Source of the DNA: Apostichopus japonicus
Lineage: Eukaryota; Echinodermata; Holothuroidea; Aspidochirotida; Stichopodidae
Reading direction: 5' to 3'
Assembly (NCBI RefSeq): GCF_037975245.1
Contig: NC_092569.1
Location: forward strand, 20,639,001-20,703,000
Length of the DNA stretch: 64,000 nucleotides
Positions 23,074 through 35,230 of the stretch are shown here, in pieces (the stretch's first letter is position 1; every line of letters starts with the position of its first letter). The notes beneath the pieces were generated by a model, which worked only from the letters and a program-made list of their open reading frames with translations, did no database searches and was not told the DNA's origin. Position numbers and translations under genes: made by a program.

Positions 23074-23472
23074 TCACAGTTCATCCTCCAAATCATCTTC
23101 CCCTGCATCAACAATCTCAACATCTTCTTGGAAGTTGCTGCAATTTCTATATTTACATAGGTCTGTACACGTTAGTTGTGCATTCATTCAGGAACATCTT
23201 CCTTTAAGACATTTGCCGACTCTACAGCTACTGCTGACACACTGAAGCAAAACATCTGGGTCAGGTGGCTTCATCATCCAAGTGATTATAAGGTCATCAT
23301 TTTCAAGTTTCCATCCATGTCCCTCTGGTGAGAGTGCATCAATCCTTTGCTGCAATTCCCTACTGTGAATAGCAGCCTGGTTGGTGCAGCGCTTAACATG
23401 CTGGATAAGAGCATATTTTGTTGGTGGTAAACTCTGCTCTGAGGAGGAGATGAACAGAACACCTTGTACCAT
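23074..23472 (-). pseudogene. C-terminal part of an element-associated Cys-rich protein, interrupted by TGA
   Basis: The frame reads LPPTKYALIQHVKRCTNQAA, then LSPEGHGWKLENDDLIITW, VSSSCRVGKCLKGRC and S-stop, followed by MNAQLTCTDLCKYRNC and an acidic tail ending EDELstop. The stop at the SC position replaces a cysteine expected in the CxC..C..CxC tail. This 'PPT...GHGW...CxCxxxCxxxC' arrangement is common in unnamed, dispersed proteins of marine invertebrates and is probably mobile-element-derived. No enzymatic role is assigned. Confidence 0.5.
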
Positions 23473-24535
23473 GAAATTGGATATTTTTGAGTCTCACATT
23501 TTATGATGGAGTACCAATATAATTACACTTCAGCTAGAAATATGTTGCAAATTACTTAAAGAATTTCAATGGAAAGATTAACCTGATATTGCATCTCAAA
23601 GCGTTTAGAGAATTTTTTAATTTTCCTTGGGGAGGACCCCCATATTTCAAAAGTCCTAGATCCACCCCTGAACACTCAATGAACCACACATTGAAGAGAG
23701 TACTTTACCTTTCAAGATCTGTATGTCTTCCTTGTCAAGAATTGTATCTAGTTTCTTCAACATAGAGAGTGGTACCTCACTTCAATGGCAACACGGTCTT
23801 TTTCTCTAATATTCATAAAATCTGGGCTCATCTTTTTTCCGCTCTGCTGCTTGTCGAAGCAATACTTTAATAAAATGGAATAAAAAAAGCAAATTGTTTT
23901 GCATTTTCTCTTGATCAAAATGTAAGTTTGAACAAATAAGAACTAAGACAATTTTATTTATATACCATGTGATCTGCTCGTCTTCTATGGACAAACAAAG
24001 ACACATTCAAATTTTGCAAACTAGTGTCATGCAAAAAAGAATTAAAACAGGGCTTTTTTTGACAGTAAAGTACATTATCTCTTAATGTTATGGTTTAAAT
24101 TATACAATGGTAGATTATATCTGTTACTAATAATAAAGGAAACAGATACTTGTTCATTTTGGTAAAGCTAGACAGGCTGACCATAAGACCTTGCAAACCT
24201 AACCTTATTGCACCTTTGTTACACTTATTTTTCTAACTAATATAATATCTCTATCATTCAAATAAAGGGCCACAGTAAGAAAACTATGAAGCCTGTATTT
24301 AAAACTTAGGCTAGTGCCCCAGATGGAGAATTTGAAACAAATTTCCGTTCCTACCACCTTATAACAAAACAAATCAGATGATCATGCCACTAATTATATT
24401 ATGTTCAGGTCCAACACTGTGCCCTTTGACTTGGATTCTATCCCTCGAGAGCTACTGATCTTGCATTATGCAACTTCTCTTAACACTTCAACTATGCCAC
24501 AGAAGTACAAGTAGAGTCGTGTAGTATGCTTAGGC

Positions 24536-24832
24536 TTACCTCCATCGAAAGTCTCTGCCTGCTGCAGCTTGTCCTGCACCCGTTTGCAACGCCGAGTAAT
24601 GTATTGTTTCTTTTCCCACATATAATAAATTGAACAGGCAGTACACCAGAGCTTCTGCTTGGTTTCCTCGATCTTTTCTGTCAATTCTTCGTTTAAAATC
24701 ATATGGGGTCTCCTCTGGAACTGTTCGTTTTCTTGCAGCAATGTGCTTGCTATCAATGAACCGCCTGTAACACTTATCGTGGAACCCCATCATACTATGC
24801 TGTTGAACACACGCTTGATCGTAGTAGGCCAT
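24536..24832 (-). pseudogene. Fragment with a zinc-finger-like HDKCYRRF motif
   Basis: Contains MGFHDKCYRRFIDSKHIAAR, a motif typical of the N-terminal region of the same dispersed element proteins. It continues from the fragment at 24840-25064 in a different frame, so the coding region is broken or spliced. Confidence 0.4.
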
Positions 24833-24839
24833 GGAGTAA

Positions 24840-25064
24840 TCAGTAGTACGGCGATATCACTGTCTCCGCCGCTGAGAGCCAATCTTTAGCGCAGGAAGTA
24901 ACTTTAGTCCATCGTTTATTCGTCAGTGCCTTGACTGCTTCAAATTTTACAGATTCAATGTGCACTGACTCAGCACTGTAGATTTCCGTGTGTCGGAGAC
25001 TGACTAGTGCCCGTGGGAGCCGCCATGTTTGTTGTTTTCTACAAAGATTGCACACAGAACTCAT
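24840..25064 (-). pseudogene. N-terminal fragment of an element protein with CxxC
   Basis: Begins MSSVCNLCRKQ, a CxxC pair consistent with half of a zinc-binding module. It starts immediately inside the right inverted repeat, as expected for the 5' end of an element ORF. Confidence 0.4.
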
Positions 25065-25299
25065 GGCTCATTGGACAATTCATATCACATGGTACAGATA
25101 TCTCACTGGCGCACAACTTTTGAACGTAAAACGGCAGGTTTCTTAACATACGCAATAAAAAATATTGTTCGATCTTTCGAGCGGAATTGCAAAAAAACTG
25201 CAGGAAAGTACATGGAGAACTTTTGGATCATTAATCTTAGTTAATTTATGTATTCAATGCTGTAGAGAAATTTTAGACCCGCAGTTGCTGGAACGAAAC

Positions 25300-27260
25300 A
25301 AGCGAATTTCGACCTTCAGCTGATGGCCTATTTGAAGTAGGATAGTATTACACAGTATTTTAATTCTCCATCGATCGGCTTAAAGTCCTAGCGATTGTTG
25401 TTGTATATCCATCTCTAGATAACAAATTCGTGGTTCTACAAGGTTTTGTTATTAAATTAGCTGAAACTCTACACCAGCCTTGCAAGATTAAAAGAAATTG
25501 CTACTTACATAGCTGGTATGATGCAAGTTCAACCAGTGCCAAAAATGGTTTGGAACTATTCAAATTTCCAATTTTGGCCATGAGGTGCAACATTAATCTC
25601 ACATCAGACAACAGGGATGGGGTTAAGCAAATCTCTAAAACCTGTATGTCTATGTTGCCCTAACCTAGGTTAACATCCTACCCATATTATTTAGGGAGTA
25701 TAACGTTTGATGTTAGCACAGGTCAAAGTTGGCAACTCTTATGAAGAAGAAAAAAGTATAGCGCTGTATAATTTAATATATTCCCCATGGTGCTTGCACG
25801 AACCTGGATTTGTTGCGATCACACATATCCTTAGTTCTTACTGTAATCCTTGTTGCACACGCTACTGGTTTATAGCACGATCCAGTTTTTATTGTGGTAC
25901 AAATATTTAAGATTAATAATATTTACTGTTGTCTCTTTGTGTATGGGGTGAAAACAATCATCTTTGTCCTCGTTACACTTGTATTTACCAGAGAAGTGAT
26001 CCTCTTTTTGACGAGGCTTCACAAAAAAAACGAAAAATGCTTACATCGATAATTAATGTAACAATTGACTGTTTGGCTGCATGTGCTGTCGACACACTTT
26101 ATTTTACAAATCCCCATTAATTAAAAAAAAAAACATTATTAACAAAATGCATAGACCTAAGTGTGATGTATTAGTGTCAAAACATTGAATATATCTAGAT
26201 CCTCTATACTTTTTATAGTACAAATTAGCACTTTCATGGTAAGTTTTACTATACAAATTAGCACTTTCGTTGCATATTTATAGTACAAATTAGCACTTTC
26301 ATGGCAAGTTTTATGATACAAATTAGCACTTTCATGGCATATTAATAGACTAGTAAAAATTAGCACTTTCATGGCATATTTTATAGTACAAGTTAGCACT
26401 TTCATGGCAAGTTTAATAGTAAAAATTAGCAATTTTAAGGCAATTTTAATTTGCATCTGTCTTACATTTAAGTATATTATACAGCCAGAGTTGTTTTCAC
26501 TTTGGTTAATGGCGGCTTGTTAGCTATGATTGCACTTCCATAGAGGATGAGTTATAAATTGAAACCAATTGTGTATTTACTGCAAAGTGCCCTTTAAATG
26601 ACACTCATATTACTTTAGTAATAAATTAAAAGAATGAACGTGAAATTGACCAGTAAGCTTGCCTCAGAAGTCAACAAACAACTAGTTAATATTTAGCCAA
26701 CCATGAATTGAATAGCGGAATATTTGATTATGTAGATCAAACTTAAAATAATCAATAGCTACACATCTAATCGACAAAAGTATGATTAGAATGAACCAAT
26801 ATCTAAAATAATTTCCATATTATAAAATATTACTTTACAATATCAACTTAAAACTTGCCCTGGATATCTGATTGTTTATTAAGAATTAGTACAGGTCTTT
26901 TATCTTCTTGTTATATCGCGTTTTAAGCTACCTGGTGATGTATGTGGTGTAAGCCTTGTTCGCCGCAAACTCATTAAATCTTGTTTTCGTAACACAATTT
27001 CTTCATTAAACCAGATCACATTCGATCAATGTTCATGAATGAAAAAAACAAGAAACTAATGTTGAAGTACGTATGGGCCTAAACTGACATATAACCGAAT
27101 TTGTTTACTAGTGTTCTAGTTTGATAGAGGTACGGATAACCTTTGTAGCAGTGCACTAGATTATTTACTGCCATAATGAAAATTGCAAACACGCAAACCT
27201 CTTTCTGTATTACTTATAGCATAGCGACTTTCCTTCTATAAGAAAGCATTGCCAGAAATT
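25300..27260. other. Upstream region of locus B
   Basis: No exon identified. About 115 bp at 25795-25912 recurs at about 27805-27920 inside the first intron of locus B, a local duplication. It also contains the 33-bp tandem repeat at 26213-26447. The short ORF at 25430-25663 has no recognisable features. Confidence 0.45.
26213..26447 (+). repeat. Tandem repeat, about 33-bp unit, seven copies
   Basis: The unit includes 'acaaattagcactttcatgg', with 'caagttt' and 'catatt' endings roughly alternating. The 99-codon minus-strand ORF at 26157-26456 is simply the translation of this repeat and is not called a gene. Confidence 0.85.
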
Positions 27261-27267
27261 CACGGAC

Positions 27268-27349
27268 ATGGCAAACTTTCCCAATCGGAATCTTGCAATA
27301 ACTGCTGTCTTACTTTATGCTAATATCATCCACATTTCGCTTGCTATGG
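27268..27349 (+). CDS. Locus B exon 1: signal peptide
   Basis: ATG at 27268, then 27 codons plus one base, exactly 82 nt like locus A exon 1. The core LAITAVLLYANIIHISLAM is a good secretory signal. Donor ggtaggt in phase 1. Not alignable with A at nucleotide level. A TATA-like 'tctataag' lies about 35 bases upstream. Confidence 0.6.
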
Positions 27350-30300
27350 GTAGGTTTGATTATTTTTATTTTCTTTTATATATTTGGTTTATAATGTAAA
27401 ATGCGTATCAACTAAGATGTTCCATTAACTTAAAGCTAACTTGTCTGCTCATATTACTTGTACTTATTTACTATGATTTTTAAGTTTTTCTTTCTCAAAC
27501 AACTTTCTGATGAAAGTTGTAAGACATAAGTACACTTGCAGATAAATACACTCAATTGAATATTGCGTTGCTTGTTATCTGGAATTACATCTCGCCCAAT
27601 ATGTTGCTGCCAGCGAGCACGGGCTACTGGCCTAACCACAGTGATAATGACAGCTAATATATCTGATATAAAATTATTCTAGACCAACCTTACGATGTAC
27701 TGTTGTGATTGAAATGTAACGAGCTTCTCTGACAACTGATTCACACAGAGATTAAAGTAATTACTTTAAATTTTCAAGTTTTTTACCATTTTTTTTTTTA
27801 CCAAAATGCATCAAACTGGATTTGTCGGGATTAAACATATCCATAGTACTTACTGTAATCCTAATAGCACATGCTACCGATTTATAGCACCATCCGGTTT
27901 TCACTGTGGTACAAAATTTGGAGATTTATAGTAGATACTGTGTTCTCTGTATCTATGGGTGTCTCTGGGGTATTAGGCAGTTTTGGTGATGAGAGGTGAT
28001 AAAGATTAGTGTATAGATAGTCGTTGTTTTCATTTTTTTTATTCTCTTATTTCGTGCCTTTGTTCTTTAAAACAAACAGGCATATGCGAGTTCGAGAACT
28101 ACATGAAAGGTCTCTCCCATCGGAATCCCCAATTAAGTGGTAACTTTATTTTATTTTGTACACATTCTTAGCTGCTATTTATTCAAATTGGTTTAGCTGG
28201 GTTTTTGGTATGAGACTTATCTGTTATCCGTTATTTTTCTTGATAAATACGTTATGAAGCAAAAACAACAAAATTGTCAAATGTAACTTGTGTATAAGAA
28301 ATCATTGTGATAGACAACTCAGACAACAATCTAACGAAAATCCTCTTCCGTGTGAGAGATACTGTTGTTCAAAAGTTACAATAGGATATTGTCATTTTTT
28401 CATTTGTGATGTCATTGCTCTTCTAATTTTCCTTTTTTTCAAGGTGTCAATGTAAAGTGTGACATCACATCTTGACAATGAAACCAATTACCTCGTGAAC
28501 TCTTATTAATAACTTCAATGTTTTAAATTCCATATTTTTTCATAACCTATCCATATTACATGGATAAAAATGTTAATAAACTACCAGTAAAGAAAGGATA
28601 TAGTTTGACAGTTCAAACCATAGGTAGATGATACATATCTATAGACTTGTCCCAGTCGTGTTTGTAAAAGAAACATTTAAACTCTGATAGCTCCCAAGCG
28701 AGATGCGAGCTAGTTGGAAAAGTTGTTTCTCATTAATATTTCTGTCAGTATAAATGATGATTGTTGTATTTTCTTCTCTTTGTGTTATGAAAAATATGTA
28801 AACAAGAATAATACAATTATATAAATGTTTTAATCTAAGTAATAACACAAACTCTTAACTATTTGAATAATAACAGCGGCTATCTGTACCCGTTCCACAT
28901 CAGAGAACCCGTTTTCCAAAAAAAAAAATTCAACTTGACTTTTCACTTCCCTTCAAAGTGATGTATTTCTAAGTCCTTGTTAATCTATTTGAGTAATTTG
29001 TATACATGTTTTGTATACTAAATGAAAACGGAAGTCCTTGCAATTCTATTTGAGTAAATTTTATGTAAATGAAATTGGAGTCTTTGTTTATCCTCTATCA
29101 CTATTTCGTGTCTAAACGCGATTGCATAATACAACATGTATTACGAAGATGATTTTTGAGTCAAATTTCTATAACTCGTACCTTATATAAATGGTTATAT
29201 ATGTTTTTGTTTGAAAATTAACATTATAGTTTATTCTTCAATCAAATATGTTTGTTTTTAGAAGACGGTCAAAACAACGGTATGTTTGATGATACTTCTC
29301 CAGAGGTTTCTTCTATGATGTCAAACATAGGTAGGTTCCTCTTTAATTAAATTAAGTAAGAGTGTTTTAAACTCAACTAAAGTCTATTATAAAGATTTGT
29401 GCGTTTATACTTTACAAAAGGAAAGTTTGTAATATCTTTTTGTGTGAGTAAAAACTTAAGTATACATATCTTCCGAATGTTCTGGACAGGTATCTGCTAC
29501 GTAACGAACAAAAAATCAACTATCTGTTAAATTTATTCTCCTTCTAATATATTGTACTGGAATTTGCAGGTATAGTAATTTCTAATAAAAAATGGTGCTA
29601 AGCTGTAATTAATCTAAGAGAAATGAGAAATGATAATCAATTCAGTCACATATTAATTACATAAAGAAAAAAATGTGTTTAAATTGATAGTATCATCTGA
29701 CGCTTTGGTCACTTACATTGGAACATTGACGTAATTTATTAACAGATGTTAGTTGTGATAAACGTGAAATGCAGTTGCAGTAGTGCTGAGACAGTTTCTC
29801 AATAAATTATATAAAAAAAGGAAATTTGTAGTTTCATCATAGAGCAATAACAAATTAACATTTTGATTGATTTTGACAATGTTTATGATGACTACCGTGC
29901 TTATGATGACGACCGTGTTTAAACTTGTCTACATCATACAAGTATTGATTGATTTGATTATTGCAGGAGTGTATGAAATGCAATAGATTTGGTTACATTT
30001 ACGTGTCAGCGTTTCAGGGCGGTGCTGGCAGTGACAAGTCAGCTATGAAACGTATATAACACTATGCATTATTCTTAATGTCGATCAGAATCCTATTATT
30101 CTGAATTTAAAACAAGATGGCAGAAGCCAAATATTGACATTTTCTTAATTCACAACAAAATGGAATGCTATGAAAGCAGAAAACTCTCATTTGAATACAT
30201 TACAAAACAAAATCAAAAATTTATTTTAAGATGAACAAAAAGTCAAACATTTAATGTGACCGATTTGCAACATATATTTCACAAACCGAAATGCCGCTTT

Positions 30301-33300
30301 GCAAACAAACAATCTCATTATTTGTTGTCTACAAGAGATAATACAAAGTGTCAATAGTGTGTATGAGAGGCAATTATAAAGCGTTGTTCCGTTTGGGTAT
30401 CCGTATATAAGTCACTCTAATTTAATAGATTTTGTAGCAAAATCACTTAGTTCAGATACACAACAATTTTTCAGTAGTATTTTGGTGAGCTTAACAGAAG
30501 AATCAGAACGAATGTATACAATTTTGGACACCTAGATTTAGTCCTACAACATTTATGGACAAATATAAGCTAGCCAAGCCCATACGAATGGACCTATAAA
30601 GGAATCGGATAGAAAACTAAAAATTACTCACCAGCATTGCTGCGGGACGAGCTATTCTACATTATGTTCATATAAAACATTGTAGTAGATGGAGGTCGGA
30701 GCAAATGAACTTTTCCTTTCGTTACTGAAAATTACTATTGATAATTTTACACTCGATTACAGATTCGACATCACCCAAGTCGACTTTACAGTCCTCAACG
30801 AAATCAATAACCACAACAGGTTGGTATTTAGTTTTATAATACGCTGTGCAAATCACATAAATCAAAAGCGGTGATGTGTTATCAGAGCTATGTATTTTTG
30901 GGATTTTATGTTGTTCTGTTCCTGACAATCGTTACAGAACAGTTTGTTTTGACTCTTCAATTTGAGCATTGTTTAGTATTTTAAAGCAATCTGAGTAATA
31001 CATTGATCCAAGCTATTCCTATAATAGGATACAGACGTTACTTTATATAGCGTAAATAAATTAACATTTTACAATTTGTATAGCATATATTTGTGTTAAT
31101 TTTGTAACATGCTGATACTACTTGAAAGTGCATCCGTTAGAAATGCTATATTTATCAGCTTCATTGGTAGAGTTTCTATTCAAAGAATGAAAGGAAAAAG
31201 TTCAAATTCATTCTGAAATATCCGATTTACTGTTAGCATGTAGCTAGACGACAGACATTACATTTAGAATCAGTCTTTATTCACAAGTTACTGGCTTTAC
31301 TAAGAATTTTCCTTTTTGTTAAACTATTCGAAGACCATTTTCTTAGTACTATGATTATAGTTAGATTGACCTATGTATTGGTATATAGGGCTTTAGCTTT
31401 GGTATCATGTTTCTGGAAAAAGGTCATTTAATATACCAAACTGTTTTTATTAGTTTTATAATATCGGCATTGTCTCTTCTCGCCATTGTATTAAACTGTT
31501 ATTTTACCAAACTCTTGTTTTATATAAATTCTTTAACCGACTGTGGAAAATTCTAGTCAGAGGGATTTAATCGGAAGGAATGTATACGTCCGTTTCCGCA
31601 TCAGGACTCTCAAGTTACATCCTAACAATATAAAATCATACCTTACCATTTACTCTTAAAGCCTTTTAATATTTTCTTGGTAAATAAATTCACCGTTTAT
31701 TTTAACATAATGCTCTCTTTATATTCTTGACTGTTAGGACGAATGTCGACAGCCAATTTTCTGCATTCCACGAGTTCACCGGTAACCACAGCAATACCGA
31801 CAGAAGGTATGGCCAAAGCTGCACACATCTTACATTTCCTACATGGATAAAAATTAATCGACATACAAATTTATTTCATTTCACACTATTGTATATTTCT
31901 GTATTCATTGTTCTGCTTCGTTCTCCTCAGTTATGTATGACTAAAATTAATCAACTTTGCATAACATACGTTTACAGAGCTATACAAAAATGTCTTGTAC
32001 AATAGAGCACATACAATAGAAAAGTTAGTTTAATTGATAAGCATAAATGGACTGAATTTTGGTGAATATTACCTTACATTCAGAACTGCAGAAATTAATT
32101 CTATTGTCGTTAGTATATGGCACCACTTTTTTTGAGTAATAAGAAGTATCGTCGTGATAAATCTCTAGTTGGATATGATGTGCGGTTGACGGAAGGGCCA
32201 AATTCTGTGTTTTATTTTCAGCTCATTTCTTATCCTCCTGTATAAACTCAGGAGGTGAGACTTAAATCCATTTTCACCGTTACTACTAGTATACGTGTAC
32301 AACATAACACTACCACAATATGTGAATGATCGAAGCAGTTGACACCAAAGGGAAACTTGCCTTAACATCCTGATGACATATGACATATGACATATTCCAT
32401 TTTCAGTGGCGACCACTACGCCACCATGCCCTTTGAATCAAGTCTTTGCTGACTGTGTATGCCAAGGTACATGTGAAGACCCTCATGGGTGGTTTGGCTG
32501 CCATATAAACTGTACTGGAGGAAGAACATGCGTTTGTCCAGCTGGCTTTTTACTACTCGGACAGAATTGCATACCGGAGAGTGCTTGTGGGTGTTATCAC
32601 GACACGGGTGGAGTTATACCGGTATTCTTAAACTGTTATTAGTATATTTTTCATGTGCGTACCTTAACAATCGTATCCGCCAAAACCAGTCTGCTCTATC
32701 CCAACAAAGTATCAGTTGTAGAGTTTTACAAAACACAGATAAAAGGAAAGTTTCTTCAGTTGCCAATGTCACATATTTGAAATTCATTGACGGCTACAGT
32801 GGACGACACAAAATACCTGTTGATCTTATGATGATTCATTTTCTGCTTCTGTTCTTAGATCTTGAAGTTGAATTAAAAAACATAAAAAGTAGGTTTAGTC
32901 AAGCGATATTATTAATGGCTGTTTATGTGCAATAAAAACAAACCATAGTGAGACCCTTCTTATTCAATAATCAATCCAAGTTTGACGAAAGTGTGTGCAA
33001 GGGAGACTATGCGATGACGGGATCATTTTAGCGTACTGTTTTGTGGAACACACCTCCAATAAAAAAAATAAAAAAACTATAACAAGCATATTGCTCCCCA
33101 GAGCCAATCAAAAGTGAAGCGAAGAAATTTCCAAGTAGTACTCCGTCCACGCCCGGCCTGACTTAATCGAACACCTGTGCCCTCAAATATGTATGGACGG
33201 ACTAAATAAAGGTCATATGAATACAATTCCTTAAAGTTGTATTTTTTTCCTTGAGAACAGACTAGAACACTATTCCAGAGATGTAATATACGTAATATCA

Positions 33301-35051
33301 TCAGAGTGGCAACACTATATTCATATTTATTCACTTTTTCTCTGTATTAAGAATGGCGGATCGTACGTGACCATGGACTGCACGGAAACATGCTCATGTG
33401 AGAATGACGTTCTTGTGTGCATAAACTATACATGCAGTGAACATGCGACGTGCCAGAACCACGATGGCAATATGTCGTGCGATTGCAACGTGAACTATAT
33501 GGGAAACGGGACAGTATGTAAACGTGTACAGGATTGCCAAGATCTTTACGACAATGGCGTAATCAGTGAAGGTTTTCACTTGATATATCCGCTTACATGG
33601 CCAGGGGAACCCTTTGAAGCTTATTGCAAAGACGGATGGACTGTAAGAAGTCTTTCTTTTGAGTTTATGTCCATGATAGTTGTCGTTTTATGTACGAGAA
33701 ATAACATGTACCATACTACACATTGTACTTCTATACTCCGCTCCTGAAATTTACTACGCAGGACTACGTAACCTACCTACTTCAACGTTAAAGAACAGAG
33801 TGTTGAAGAACAAGTATTATTTTCTGATTTTGTGCTAAACATAATATAAACGAAGTGAAACTATATATTTCAAAGGAGCAGAAAAAACGTTGATAATATG
33901 GCTGGGCTGCAAATATCCACTTAGAAATGTGAGGGGATAGTGTCTTTTTCTGTTAATATATAGACCATTCATATATTCCATAAAAAACATCACAGAAGTA
34001 CTTTTCTTGACTAATCTGGCTTCAAGTGGACCGTGAATATTTCCTTAATGAGCCTCAACTAACTAGCATACTGATATAAACCTATTTTTGTTTTGCTGTT
34101 ATTGTTTAGTTCTTTCAGCTCCGCGTCGATAACAAGGGTTTTTACGATAACTGGGATCGTTACAGATCTGGCTTATTTAGACGCGGAACTAATTCACATT
34201 GGCTTGGAAACGACCGATTAGCCAACTTAACTGCTCAACGGAACTACACAATGAGAATGGAATTTAAAAAACGGAGTAATAACATTACCCACTATCTTCA
34301 GTATGATCTCTTTCGAATTGGTTCAGAAGTCAACAACTATGCACTAGAAGAGCTCGGCAGTTATACAGGCAGCTTGGGTGGGTAAAACATTTTTATCGTA
34401 GCCTATAATGCAATGCACAGTTTATGCCATGAACGATATTTGTAAACCTATATGATACAGTGTGGAACCTGGTTTATTGTGGTAACTGATCGACTGGCAC
34501 TTTCGATTTTTAAGGAGCATTAGCATCATTTATAAAAAAACGTAAATTTTCTCAAAATTTCTCAAAATCTTCATCGTCATCATTGTCCCCATCGTTATCA
34601 TCGTCATCTTCGTTTTCGTCTTCGTGTTCAATTGACATTTTCATCGTCATTGTCATCCCCATCGTCACAGTAGACGATGATGAGAGTTATTTTAGTTCCG
34701 ATTTTTCTTGAGAAAAAAAGTAAATTTAGAAGAAAGATGTTTTTTTTTTTGCTGGTTTCCTTTTCCTTCTCATTGTACACAGAATATGACTACATGGGAT
34801 ATCATCGTGGTAGTGAGTTTTCAACATATGACTCTGACAACGATAACAATACATCACGAGATTGCGTGGGTGATCATCATCTCGGTGGCTGGTGGTACAA
34901 TGGGTATAATGATGATTTAACATGTACTACAGCGAATTTCAATGGAAATTATGGCTATGGCTGGGATCATGGAGTGTGCATTTACGACAGGGAACGAAGG
35001 ATTTCTGACTGCGATATTGCTACAACTGAAATGAAAATCAAACCTCTCTAA
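27268..35051 (+). CDS. Locus B: secreted TIL-EGF-fibrinogen domain protein, 9-exon model
   Basis: Exons: 27268-27349, 28080-28139, 29262-29330, 30763-30819, 31738-31806, 32407-32621, 33352-33642, 34110-34377, 34783-35051. They total 1380 nt, 459 residues, with all phases compatible and no stop. The last seven exons are close copies of locus A; the first two are not. B has three linker exons against five in A. Differences from A include the calcium loop D-S-D-N-D-N-N, an extra residue before GGWW, and a C terminus of MKIKPL. Exon 2 is the least certain, and omitting it also leaves the frame open. Same inferred role as locus A. Confidence 0.8.
28080..28139 (+). CDS. Locus B exon 2: short N-terminal exon (tentative)
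   Basis: Bounded by aaacaaacag and ggtaact, 60 nt, phase 1-1, reading G-I-C-E-F-E-N-Y-M-K-G-L-S-H-R-N-P-Q-L-S. It holds the position of the Cys exon of A but has only one Cys, so the assignment rests on splice sites and frame alone. Confidence 0.4.
29262..29330 (+). CDS. Locus B exon 3: acidic Ser/Met linker
   Basis: 69 nt, phase 1-1, E-D-G-Q-N-N-G-M-F-D-D then TSPEVSSMMSNIG. Counterpart of 3933-4001; the few differences are substitutions that keep the frame. Confidence 0.65.
30763..30819 (+). CDS. Locus B exon 4: Thr/Ser linker type 1
   Basis: 57 nt, phase 1-1, D-S-T-S-P-K-S-T-L-Q-S-S-T-K-S-I-T-T-T-G. The single B copy of the exon that is duplicated in A. Confidence 0.65.
31738..31806 (+). 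CDS. Locus B exon 5: Thr/Ser linker type 2
   Basis: 69 nt, phase 1-1, G-R-M-S-T-A-N-F-L-H to A-I-P-T-E-G, followed by ggtatg. Matches 1993-2061 and 6429-6497. Confidence 0.65.
32407..32621 (+). CDS. Locus B exon 6: TIL domain
   Basis: 215 nt as in A. CPLNQVFADCVCQGTCEDPH, FGCHINC, TCVCPAGFLL, NCIPESACGCYHDTGGVIP. All TIL cysteines are kept; most differences from A are conservative. Confidence 0.86.
33352..33642 (+). CDS. Locus B exon 7: TIL-associated Cys module, EGF-like domain, fibrinogen start
   Basis: 97 codons, phase 0-0, almost identical to 8094-8384 (N-to-D changes at QNHDGN and LYDNG, S-to-P at TWPGEP). EGF Cys pattern and the fibrinogen opening RVQDCQDLY to AYCKDGWT are intact. Confidence 0.88.
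34110..34377 (+). CDS. Locus B exon 8: fibrinogen domain, central part
   Basis: 268 nt, FFQLRVDNKGFYDNWDRYRS, HWLGNDRLANLTAQ, HYLQYDLFRIGSEVNNY, GSYTGSL. It has WLGN where A has WIGN, closer to the family consensus. Confidence 0.87.
34783..35051 (+). CDS. Locus B exon 9: fibrinogen domain C terminus
   Basis: EYDYMGYHRGSEFSTYD, calcium loop D-S-D-N-D-N-N, RDCVGDHHLGGWWYN, GVCIYDRERRISDC, TEMKIKPL and TAA at 35049-35051. One codon longer than in A (GDHH against NHH). Confidence 0.88.
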
Positions 35052-35224
35052 ATTATACGTCCATCAATACGTGTGATTTGTTGATTGAGGCAATTTTTCG
35101 TTGCAAAATGTGACAAATAGGTCTCATTAAAACCAACCAGCATTAAAAGTCACTGCCCGAATCTATGAGTCAGTTATTAAGCAAAATACTTTTTCAGGAC
35201 TTTGCAAGTCAAATTAAATGTAGT

Positions 35225-35230
35225 AATAAA
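35225..35230 (+). terminator. Candidate polyadenylation signal of locus B
   Basis: AATAAA conserved with 9966-9971 of locus A. Confidence 0.4.

Larger units (their letters stand above)
21238..25296 (-). mobile_element. Degenerate DNA-transposon-like element with long imperfect inverted repeats
   Basis: About 110 bp at 21238-21360 matches the reverse complement of about 25150-25296, sharing 'tcgttccagcaac', 'caaaagttctcca' and 'tttcctgcagt'. Between them lie minus-strand coding fragments at 24840-25064, 24536-24832 and 23074-23472, the first starting just inside the right repeat. The layout fits a decayed transposon about 4 kb long. I found no clear target-site duplication, so the ends are approximate. 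Confidence 0.5.

Noticed and set aside
26213-26447. CRISPR-like array
   Set aside because: Units are contiguous and degenerate with no unique spacers, in an animal genome.
26157-26456. 99-codon minus ORF with repeated MKVLIC-like blocks
   Set aside because: It is the translation of a 33-bp DNA tandem repeat; no start context or homology.
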